Assembly (NCBI GenBank): GCA_902782795.1
Contig: CACZOT010000424.1
Span: forward strand, 1 to 7,792
Length of the DNA stretch: 7,792 nt
Direction of reading: 5' to 3'
DNA from: an uncultured Eubacteriales bacterium
Lineage (GTDB): Bacteria; Bacillota; Clostridia; Christensenellales; Aristaeellaceae
Position numbers and translations under genes: made by a program. The first letter of the stretch is position 1. Every line of letters starts with the position of its first letter. Below the pieces are notes generated by a model. The model was not told the DNA's origin, did not search any database, and worked only from the letters and a program-made list of their open reading frames with translations. Positions 1 to 7,792 of this stretch are shown piece by piece.

Positions 1-1
1 C

Positions 2-862
2 GGCGGCGCGGACGCGGAGCTTCTGGAGGGGGTGCACAAGGCGCAGCTGGGCCTCCTGCGCGCCTTCGACGCCTACTGCCGAGAGAAAGGCCTGCGCTAT
101 CTGGCCGTTCGCGGCACGCTCCTGGGCGCGGCGCGCCACGGGGGCTTCATCCCCTGGGACGACCGCTGTGAAGTAGCCATGCCGCGCGAGGATTTCGGCC
201 ACCTCGCCGCCATGGCGGAGGAATGGGCCGAGCCCTTCTTCCTGCAGACGCCCCGAAGCGATCCGCACTGCTTCGCGGGAGGCGCGATCCGCCTGATGGA
301 CGCGCGGTTTCCCGCCTGCGAGCCCCAGGACAAGGGGCGGGACTGCCGCAAGGGCGTCTGGATCGACATCCTCCCCCTGGACAAATGCCCGGACGACGAG
401 CGGAAACTGGCGCGGCTGCGGCGAAGGGTCCTCTTCCGGCAGCGGCTCCTCTGGGCCTGGCACTACCGGCCGGAGGACGGCCTTATCGAGGGCGTGGACG
501 GAGCGCGGCTGAGCGGATACTATCTCCTCGCGCGCGCGCTGGGCCGTGAGCGGCTGATCCGGAGCCTGGAGCGGATATGCCGGGGAACGGGCGGGCCTGC
601 GGACCGCCGAGCCATCCTTGCCTGCCGCCCGGAGAAGAGCGGCCGGCTGCGGGACGTCTTCCCGGAGGCGGAATGCCTGCGCACGGCGGAGCTTCCCTTT
701 GAGGATATGCGCGTTCGCGTACCGGAGGCGTACGATTCCTGGCTGCGCGCGCGCTACGGCGAGGGGTACATGCGCCTGCCCCAAAGCCCGAGCTTCCGCA
801 GCCGGGGCGTCTTCTACGATCTGAAGGCGCCCGATCCCCACCGAAAGGAGAGAGACAAGTGA
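2..862 (+). CDS. LicD-family phosphotransferase-like protein, 5' end missing
   Basis: LicD proteins have a nucleotidyltransferase fold and typically move phosphocholine or a similar phospho-alcohol from a CDP carrier to a surface glycan in the cytoplasm. Seen here: a helical N-terminus, then GTLLGAARHGGFIPWDD (nt 113-163), the LicD hallmark, followed by AMPREDF, then WIDILPLD (nt 359-382), matching the family's second block. The frame is open to the window edge. A GTG at 32 could start it, but its GGAGG lies only 2 nt away, and the codons before it (ELLEG) continue the helix, so the true start is probably outside. At least 286 residues are visible, close to normal family length. Oddity: the usual DDDID after PW reads DDRCE, so two expected metal-binding acidic residues are Arg and Glu, and the first Gly of the GGT motif is Arg. 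Activity is therefore uncertain. It overlaps the next gene by 4 nt. Confidence 0.85.
   Translation, partial: GGADAELLEGVHKAQLGLLRAFDAYCREKGLRYLAVRGTLLGAARHGGFIPWDDRCEVAMPREDFGHLAAMAEEWAEPFFLQTPRSDPHCFAGGAIRLMDARFPACEPQDKGRDCRKGVWIDILPLDKCPDDERKLARLRRRVLFRQRLLWAWHYRPEDGLIEGVDGARLSGYYLLARALGRERLIRSLERICRGTGGPADRRAILACRPEKSGRLRDVFPEAECLRTAELPFEDMRVRVPEAYDSWLRARYGEGYMRLPQSPSFRSRGVFYDLKAPDPHRKERDK
844..850 (+). promoter_or_regulatory. Shine-Dalgarno for the cytidylyltransferase gene
   Basis: AAAGGAG lies 8 nt before the GTG at 859, inside the end of the LicD-like gene. It settles the choice of this non-ATG start, which forms a GTGA overlap with the upstream stop. The mirrored copy is at 6943-6949. 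Confidence 0.75.
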
Positions 863-1301
863 GCCAAGAGGCTGCCAAATACAGGATCGGGCTGGTCATG
901 GGCGTGTTCGATCTGTTCCATGTCGGCCACCTGAAGCTTTTGCGCCGCGCCAAGGAGCGCTGCGAGATCCTGCGCGTGGGCGTGCTCTCGGACGAGCTCG
1001 TCATGCGCTTCAAGCAGATCCGTCCCACCATCCCCCAGGACCAGCGCATGGAGATCCTCGCCGCCATCCGCTATGTGGACGAGGTCGTGCCCATAGACGA
1101 CGATCCCTCCCGCCTCGTGGAGTGGAAGCGCCGGCCGTTCGACTGCTTCTTCTCTGGCGACGATTACGCCGGCAACCCCTATTGGGATTGGGAGAAACAG
1201 GAATTGCGCAAGCTCGGGGCGGATATCGAATTCTTCCCCTACACGAAGGAGCAGAGCTCCACTTTGATCCGGAGCAAGCTGCACAAGAAAGAAGGAAACG
1301 A

Positions 1302-1305
<4 letters not shown>
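859..1305 (+). CDS. TagD-like cytidylyltransferase (glycerol-3-phosphate cytidylyltransferase family)
   Basis: A 148-residue cytoplasmic nucleotidyltransferase of the HxGH superfamily. Seen: GVFDLFHVGHLKLLRRAK with HVGH at residues 21-24, which binds the nucleotide phosphates; then IRYVDEVVP and SGDDYAGN, both typical of TagD; and PYTKEQSST at residues 127-135, where TagD and the choline- and ethanolamine-phosphate enzymes have RTEGIST. Family members join CTP to an alcohol phosphate, giving CDP-glycerol or a related CDP-alcohol plus pyrophosphate. The protein is slightly longer than B. subtilis TagD (about 129 residues). The GTG start is supported by AAAGGAG 8 nt upstream and a 4-nt overlap with the LicD-like gene. 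Its neighbour suggests that it makes the CDP donor for that protein (inference). The Arg-to-Tyr change in the signature leaves the substrate open, and an adenylyltransferase role cannot be excluded. Confidence 0.88.
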
Positions 1306-2244
<939 letters not shown>

Positions 2245-2246
<2 letters not shown>

Positions 2247-2252
2247 GGGAGG
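2245..2252 (+). promoter_or_regulatory. Strong Shine-Dalgarno after the uxs stop
   Basis: AAGGGAGG sits 7 nt before an ATG at 2260 that opens a 26-codon frame. It does not serve the flippase directly, whose only possible in-frame start is 75 nt downstream at 2327. This is the strongest ribosome binding site in the operon. Mirrored copy at 5541-5548. Confidence 0.65.
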
Positions 2253-2259
2253 CCTTTTC

Positions 2260-2340
2260 ATGACGAACGGCTGGGAGAAGACGGGAACCGGCGCGGGATT
2301 CGCCTGCGTCCTGGGCCTGGGAAGCTATGGGCGGTTCTGA
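2260..2340 (+). CDS. Small open frame of 26 codons, possible leader peptide coupled to the flippase
   Basis: ATG at 2260 follows AAGGGAGG by 7 nt and runs to TGA at 2338-2340. The peptide starts MTNGWEKTG, has a Gly-rich mildly hydrophobic middle (GFACVLGLG) and ends SYGRF. I recognise no family. It fills the 80-nt gap between uxs and the flippase and overlaps the flippase start by 14 nt in another frame, so ribosomes ending here could restart at the flippase ATG, which has only a weak GGGAAG ahead of it. Alternatives: a sequencing indel has split off an N-terminal extension of the flippase, or the frame is incidental and untranslated. The flippase looks full length from 2327, which argues against the split. 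Confidence 0.4.
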   Translation: MTNGWEKTGTGAGFACVLGLGSYGRF

Positions 2341-3865
2341 GAGAACGGCGAACGCCGTTCGCAACGCCGTCGTGGGCGTCGTCTGCCAGCTGACGCTTCT
2401 GGCGACGAGCTTTGCCGCGCGCACGGCGTTCATTCGCGCTCTGGGAGCGGACTATCTGGGCTTGAGCAGCCTGTTCACCAACGTTCTTTCCCTGCTCTCC
2501 CTGGCGGAATTGGGCTTTGGCAGCGCTGTGACCTATTCGCTTTACCGGCCCATCGCCGAGGGCGACACGCCCCGCCTGCGCGGGCTCGTCCGGTATCTGG
2601 GGAGGATCTACCGCGTCGTGGGGCTGACGGTGGCGCTGCTCGGCCTGGCCCTGGCCCCCTTCGTGCACAATCTTGTTCGCCTGGAGGAAGAGGTTCCCCA
2701 CCTGACGGGGTATTATCTCCTCTATGTCGCGGATTGCGCGTGCAGCTATCTGTTCGCCTACAAGGCCGCCGTCCTGGAAGCGGACCAGAAGCACTACGTC
2801 ACGCGCCTGGCGCGCGCGCTGGTGCAGAACGCCGTGAACATCGCCCGCGTGGTGCTCATGGCGCGGACGCGCTCCTACCTGGGCTGGATCCTCATCCAGC
2901 TGGCGGGGACATTCGCCGCGAACCTGGCGGTGCGCTGGGCGGCGGTGCGGCGCTATCCGTACCTGCGGGGGCGGGGCGGGGAGCTGGACGCCGCCGCCAA
3001 GGGAGAGCTCTTTGCCAACGCGCGGGCGCTGCTGATCTACAAGATCGGTTCCGTGGCGCTCAACCAGACGGACAACCTGCTCATCTCCGTGCTGATCGGC
3101 ACGGCCGCGGTGGGCCTCTATTCCAATTATTTCCTGCTCTTTGGCACTGTCGTGACGTTCGCGGACCTGCTCTTCAGCTCGCTGGGGGCCGTGTACGGCA
3201 ACCTCTACGCGACCGAGGGGCGCGCCCGCATGCGCGAGGGTTACGATATGATCGCCTTCGCGAGCTTTGCCGTCTACGGCTTCGGGGCGGTTTGCCTCTT
3301 CTGCCTGCAGAGCGATTTCGTGCGGCTGTGGCTGGGACAGAATTACGTCCTGGACGAAGGGACGGTGTTCGCCATCTGCCTGAACGTTTTCGTCACCGGC
3401 ATGCGCACTCCCTCCGGCGCGGCCCGGAACGCCACGGGTCTGTTTCGGGAGACGCGGTACGTCTTCGCCGCCACGGCGCTATTAAACCTCGGCCTCTCCG
3501 TGCTGTTGGGGAAGGTTTGGGGCCTGGCGGGGATCCTGGGGGCCACGGCCCTCTCGCGGCTTTTGACCCAGGCCTGGTACGAGCCGTACGTCTTTTCCCG
3601 CAAGGTGCTGCGGGAGCCCTATCGGCGGCTTCTCGCTTGGCAGGCGCGCTATGGCGCGGCGTTTCTGGGGGCTTGCGGCGTGGTGCATTGGGTCAAGCGA
3701 TTCGCTCGCGTGGAGACTGTGGGGGCGTTCGTCCTGGAGACGCTGCTCTGCGCGGCGGCGGTGGCGGCGCTGTGGACGCTGCTCTTCGGGCGCACGGAGG
3801 TCTGCCGGAGAACGCTGGCGCAGCTGCGGCCCATCGCGCGCAGGCTCCTGAAAAAGCCCCTGTGA
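2327..3865 (+). CDS. Wzx-like polysaccharide flippase (MOP superfamily)
   Basis: A 512-residue integral membrane protein with roughly 12-14 hydrophobic segments across its length. It would move lipid-linked glycan units across the cytoplasmic membrane. Seen: RTANAVRN at residues 6-13, matching the start of this family; LGADYLGLSSLFTNVLSLLSLAELGFG near 39-65, a conserved block of Gram-positive oligosaccharide translocases; SLYRPIAEGD at 71-80; NQTDNLLIS at 246-254 opening the second half; and a basic C-terminal tail (RPIARRLLKKPL). Length is normal for the family. The ATG at 2327 is the only start, because the frame holds no ATG, GTG or TTG between the in-frame stop at 2261 and this site. Its own ribosome binding site is weak, so translation probably depends on the small frame upstream. 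As last gene before the terminator it completes an export step for the operon. The cargo cannot be told from sequence. Confidence 0.9.
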   Translation: MGGSERTANAVRNAVVGVVCQLTLLATSFAARTAFIRALGADYLGLSSLFTNVLSLLSLAELGFGSAVTYSLYRPIAEGDTPRLRGLVRYLGRIYRVVGLTVALLGLALAPFVHNLVRLEEEVPHLTGYYLLYVADCACSYLFAYKAAVLEADQKHYVTRLARALVQNAVNIARVVLMARTRSYLGWILIQLAGTFAANLAVRWAAVRRYPYLRGRGGELDAAAKGELFANARALLIYKIGSVALNQTDNLLISVLIGTAAVGLYSNYFLLFGTVVTFADLLFSSLGAVYGNLYATEGRARMREGYDMIAFASFAVYGFGAVCLFCLQSDFVRLWLGQNYVLDEGTVFAICLNVFVTGMRTPSGAARNATGLFRETRYVFAATALLNLGLSVLLGKVWGLAGILGATALSRLLTQAWYEPYVFSRKVLREPYRRLLAWQARYGAAFLGACGVVHWVKRFARVETVGAFVLETLLCAAAVAALWTLLFGRTEVCRRTLAQLRPIARRLLKKPL

Positions 3866-3875
3866 GCATGTCTGG

Positions 3876-3917
3876 AAAACAGCGAACGACCGCCTTAAGG
3901 CGGTCGTTCGCTGTTTT
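3876..3917. terminator. Intrinsic terminator hairpin at the palindrome centre
   Basis: Eleven bases after the flippase stop, AAAACA leads into a 13-bp GC-rich stem (GCGAACGACCGCC at 3882-3894 with its complement at 3899-3911), a TTAA loop at 3895-3898, and TGTTTT on the far side. Position after the last gene, GC-rich stem and A/T flanks fit a bidirectional rho-independent terminator. Caveat: in a perfect palindrome any central sequence forms a hairpin, so the right half may be manufactured. The A-run followed by a GC-rich arm just after a stop codon is the argument that a real terminator stands here. Confidence 0.7.
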
Positions 3918-3927
3918 CCAGACATGC

Positions 3928-5466
3928 TCACAGGGGCTTTTTCAGGAGCCTGCGCGCGATGGGCCGCAGCTGCGCCAGCGTTCTCCGGCAGACCTCCGTG
4001 CGCCCGAAGAGCAGCGTCCACAGCGCCGCCACCGCCGCCGCGCAGAGCAGCGTCTCCAGGACGAACGCCCCCACAGTCTCCACGCGAGCGAATCGCTTGA
4101 CCCAATGCACCACGCCGCAAGCCCCCAGAAACGCCGCGCCATAGCGCGCCTGCCAAGCGAGAAGCCGCCGATAGGGCTCCCGCAGCACCTTGCGGGAAAA
4201 GACGTACGGCTCGTACCAGGCCTGGGTCAAAAGCCGCGAGAGGGCCGTGGCCCCCAGGATCCCCGCCAGGCCCCAAACCTTCCCCAACAGCACGGAGAGG
4301 CCGAGGTTTAATAGCGCCGTGGCGGCGAAGACGTACCGCGTCTCCCGAAACAGACCCGTGGCGTTCCGGGCCGCGCCGGAGGGAGTGCGCATGCCGGTGA
4401 CGAAAACGTTCAGGCAGATGGCGAACACCGTCCCTTCGTCCAGGACGTAATTCTGTCCCAGCCACAGCCGCACGAAATCGCTCTGCAGGCAGAAGAGGCA
4501 AACCGCCCCGAAGCCGTAGACGGCAAAGCTCGCGAAGGCGATCATATCGTAACCCTCGCGCATGCGGGCGCGCCCCTCGGTCGCGTAGAGGTTGCCGTAC
4601 ACGGCCCCCAGCGAGCTGAAGAGCAGGTCCGCGAACGTCACGACAGTGCCAAAGAGCAGGAAATAATTGGAATAGAGGCCCACCGCGGCCGTGCCGATCA
4701 GCACGGAGATGAGCAGGTTGTCCGTCTGGTTGAGCGCCACGGAACCGATCTTGTAGATCAGCAGCGCCCGCGCGTTGGCAAAGAGCTCTCCCTTGGCGGC
4801 GGCGTCCAGCTCCCCGCCCCGCCCCCGCAGGTACGGATAGCGCCGCACCGCCGCCCAGCGCACCGCCAGGTTCGCGGCGAATGTCCCCGCCAGCTGGATG
4901 AGGATCCAGCCCAGGTAGGAGCGCGTCCGCGCCATGAGCACCACGCGGGCGATGTTCACGGCGTTCTGCACCAGCGCGCGCGCCAGGCGCGTGACGTAGT
5001 GCTTCTGGTCCGCTTCCAGGACGGCGGCCTTGTAGGCGAACAGATAGCTGCACGCGCAATCCGCGACATAGAGGAGATAATACCCCGTCAGGTGGGGAAC
5101 CTCTTCCTCCAGGCGAACAAGATTGTGCACGAAGGGGGCCAGGGCCAGGCCGAGCAGCGCCACCGTCAGCCCCACGACGCGGTAGATCCTCCCCAGATAC
5201 CGGACGAGCCCGCGCAGGCGGGGCGTGTCGCCCTCGGCGATGGGCCGGTAAAGCGAATAGGTCACAGCGCTGCCAAAGCCCAATTCCGCCAGGGAGAGCA
5301 GGGAAAGAACGTTGGTGAACAGGCTGCTCAAGCCCAGATAGTCCGCTCCCAGAGCGCGAATGAACGCCGTGCGCGCGGCAAAGCTCGTCGCCAGAAGCGT
5401 CAGCTGGCAGACGACGCCCACGACGGCGTTGCGAACGGCGTTCGCCGTTCTCTCAGAACCGCCCAT
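3928..5466 (-). CDS. Wzx-like polysaccharide flippase, mirrored copy
   Basis: This has the same 512-residue protein as the copy at 2327-3865, on the opposite strand. Both copies end at the shared central hairpin and so appear convergent. No substitutions were seen, which is not what an old natural duplication of a membrane protein gene would show. It is most likely a duplicate created by fold-back and should not be counted as a second gene. Confidence 0.85.
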   Translation of the reverse strand: MGGSERTANAVRNAVVGVVCQLTLLATSFAARTAFIRALGADYLGLSSLFTNVLSLLSLAELGFGSAVTYSLYRPIAEGDTPRLRGLVRYLGRIYRVVGLTVALLGLALAPFVHNLVRLEEEVPHLTGYYLLYVADCACSYLFAYKAAVLEADQKHYVTRLARALVQNAVNIARVVLMARTRSYLGWILIQLAGTFAANLAVRWAAVRRYPYLRGRGGELDAAAKGELFANARALLIYKIGSVALNQTDNLLISVLIGTAAVGLYSNYFLLFGTVVTFADLLFSSLGAVYGNLYATEGRARMREGYDMIAFASFAVYGFGAVCLFCLQSDFVRLWLGQNYVLDEGTVFAICLNVFVTGMRTPSGAARNATGLFRETRYVFAATALLNLGLSVLLGKVWGLAGILGATALSRLLTQAWYEPYVFSRKVLREPYRRLLAWQARYGAAFLGACGVVHWVKRFARVETVGAFVLETLLCAAAVAALWTLLFGRTEVCRRTLAQLRPIARRLLKKPL

Positions 5467-5533
5467 AGCTTCCCAGGCCCAGGACGCAGGCGAATCCCGC
5501 GCCGGTTCCCGTCTTCTCCCAGCCGTTCGTCAT
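5453..5533 (-). CDS. Small 26-codon frame, mirrored copy
   Basis: Mirror of the small frame at 2260-2340, with the same AAGGGAGG (now at 5541-5548) and the same 14-nt overlap with the flippase start. It gives no independent support for the frame being real, since it is a copy of the same bases. Confidence 0.35.
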   Translation of the reverse strand: MTNGWEKTGTGAGFACVLGLGSYGRF

Positions 5534-5546
5534 GAAAAGGCCTCCC

Positions 5547-6487
<941 letters not shown>

Positions 6488-6491
<4 letters not shown>

Positions 6492-6934
6492 TCGTTTCCT
6501 TCTTTCTTGTGCAGCTTGCTCCGGATCAAAGTGGAGCTCTGCTCCTTCGTGTAGGGGAAGAATTCGATATCCGCCCCGAGCTTGCGCAATTCCTGTTTCT
6601 CCCAATCCCAATAGGGGTTGCCGGCGTAATCGTCGCCAGAGAAGAAGCAGTCGAACGGCCGGCGCTTCCACTCCACGAGGCGGGAGGGATCGTCGTCTAT
6701 GGGCACGACCTCGTCCACATAGCGGATGGCGGCGAGGATCTCCATGCGCTGGTCCTGGGGGATGGTGGGACGGATCTGCTTGAAGCGCATGACGAGCTCG
6801 TCCGAGAGCACGCCCACGCGCAGGATCTCGCAGCGCTCCTTGGCGCGGCGCAAAAGCTTCAGGTGGCCGACATGGAACAGATCGAACACGCCCATGACCA
6901 GCCCGATCCTGTATTTGGCAGCCTCTTGGCTCAC
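6488..6934 (-). CDS. TagD-like cytidylyltransferase, mirrored copy
   Basis: Identical to the protein at 859-1305, with the HVGH motif and the PYTKEQSST signature. The GTG start, its ribosome binding site at 6943-6949 and the 4-nt overlaps on both sides are reproduced exactly. Probably an artefactual second copy. Confidence 0.85.
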
Positions 6935-7791
6935 TTGTCTCTCTCCTTTCGGTGGGGATCGGGCGCCTTCAGATCGTAGAAGACGCCCCGGCTGCGGAAG
7001 CTCGGGCTTTGGGGCAGGCGCATGTACCCCTCGCCGTAGCGCGCGCGCAGCCAGGAATCGTACGCCTCCGGTACGCGAACGCGCATATCCTCAAAGGGAA
7101 GCTCCGCCGTGCGCAGGCATTCCGCCTCCGGGAAGACGTCCCGCAGCCGGCCGCTCTTCTCCGGGCGGCAGGCAAGGATGGCTCGGCGGTCCGCAGGCCC
7201 GCCCGTTCCCCGGCATATCCGCTCCAGGCTCCGGATCAGCCGCTCACGGCCCAGCGCGCGCGCGAGGAGATAGTATCCGCTCAGCCGCGCTCCGTCCACG
7301 CCCTCGATAAGGCCGTCCTCCGGCCGGTAGTGCCAGGCCCAGAGGAGCCGCTGCCGGAAGAGGACCCTTCGCCGCAGCCGCGCCAGTTTCCGCTCGTCGT
7401 CCGGGCATTTGTCCAGGGGGAGGATGTCGATCCAGACGCCCTTGCGGCAGTCCCGCCCCTTGTCCTGGGGCTCGCAGGCGGGAAACCGCGCGTCCATCAG
7501 GCGGATCGCGCCTCCCGCGAAGCAGTGCGGATCGCTTCGGGGCGTCTGCAGGAAGAAGGGCTCGGCCCATTCCTCCGCCATGGCGGCGAGGTGGCCGAAA
7601 TCCTCGCGCGGCATGGCTACTTCACAGCGGTCGTCCCAGGGGATGAAGCCCCCGTGGCGCGCCGCGCCCAGGAGCGTGCCGCGAACGGCCAGATAGCGCA
7701 GGCCTTTCTCTCGGCAGTAGGCGTCGAAGGCGCGCAGGAGGCCCAGCTGCGCCTTGTGCACCCCCTCCAGAAGCTCCGCGTCCGCGCCGCC
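6931..7791 (-). CDS. LicD-family phosphotransferase-like protein, mirrored copy, 5' end missing
   Basis: Identical to the partial gene at 2-862 and cut at exactly the same codon by the right edge of the window. It carries the same altered DDRCE motif, so the change is not independently confirmed by this copy. Probably an artefactual second copy. Confidence 0.82.
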   Translation of the reverse strand, partial: GGADAELLEGVHKAQLGLLRAFDAYCREKGLRYLAVRGTLLGAARHGGFIPWDDRCEVAMPREDFGHLAAMAEEWAEPFFLQTPRSDPHCFAGGAIRLMDARFPACEPQDKGRDCRKGVWIDILPLDKCPDDERKLARLRRRVLFRQRLLWAWHYRPEDGLIEGVDGARLSGYYLLARALGRERLIRSLERICRGTGGPADRRAILACRPEKSGRLRDVFPEAECLRTAELPFEDMRVRVPEAYDSWLRARYGEGYMRLPQSPSFRSRGVFYDLKAPDPHRKERDK

Positions 7792-7792
7792 G

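Noticed and set aside
1122..1301. A 60-codon N-terminal extension of the decarboxylase
   Set aside because: It lies wholly within the cytidylyltransferase gene, in another frame, and the Rossmann motif sits right after the ATG at 1302 as expected for this family.
2734..4311. A 525-codon open frame crossing the centre of the palindrome, with a mirror at 3482-5059
   Set aside because: It runs in another frame across the flippase gene, through the hairpin and into the antisense of the mirrored copy. Its Arg/Ala/Gly-rich composition is typical of GC-rich out-of-frame translation, and it exists only because of the fold-back.

Overview
The dominant fact about this window is its geometry: all 7,792 bases form one perfect inverted repeat with no spacer. 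Base i pairs with base 7793-i from the first base to the last, and the centre lies between 3896 and 3897 in the TTAA of a hairpin. Positions 3897-7792 are therefore the reverse complement of 1-3896, and the window holds only about 3.9 kb of unique sequence. A zero-spacer palindrome this long is very unstable in bacterial cells, its centre coincides with what looks like an intrinsic terminator just after a stop codon, and both outer ends stop at the same base of the same gene. The simplest reading is a fold-back artefact of assembly or amplification, not a natural locus. Gene copy number and the convergent layout should not be taken at face value.

The unique half (1-3896, plus strand) is a tight operon for a surface glycan. 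In order it carries: a LicD-family phosphotransferase-like protein cut off at its 5' end (2-862); a TagD-like nucleotidyltransferase of the glycerol-3-phosphate cytidylyltransferase type (859-1305); an SDR-family NAD-dependent UDP-glucuronate decarboxylase (UDP-xylose synthase, 1302-2246); a 26-codon open frame with a strong ribosome binding site (2260-2340); a Wzx-like polysaccharide flippase (2327-3865); and a terminator hairpin (3876-3917). The first three genes are joined by 4-nt stop/start overlaps, and the small frame overlaps the flippase start by 14 nt, so translational coupling is likely throughout. No promoter is visible; transcription must begin upstream of base 1. The second half repeats the same genes on the minus strand.

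As a pathway (inference from families): the cytidylyltransferase would make a CDP-activated alcohol or amino alcohol, the LicD-like protein would transfer its phospho-group onto a glycan, the decarboxylase would supply UDP-xylose as a sugar donor, and the flippase would export the lipid-linked product for a capsule, teichoic-acid-like polymer or exopolysaccharide. The LicD-like protein has altered residues at its expected metal-binding positions, which is the most interesting protein-level observation here.

Organism: the DNA is GC-rich, with strong Shine-Dalgarno sequences (AAAGGAG, AAGGGAGG), and the flippase and LicD proteins are of the kind common in Gram-positive gut bacteria. A high-GC member of the Clostridia, or less likely an actinobacterium of the Coriobacteriia, is my best guess. 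It rests on style alone, with no rRNA or marker gene in view.
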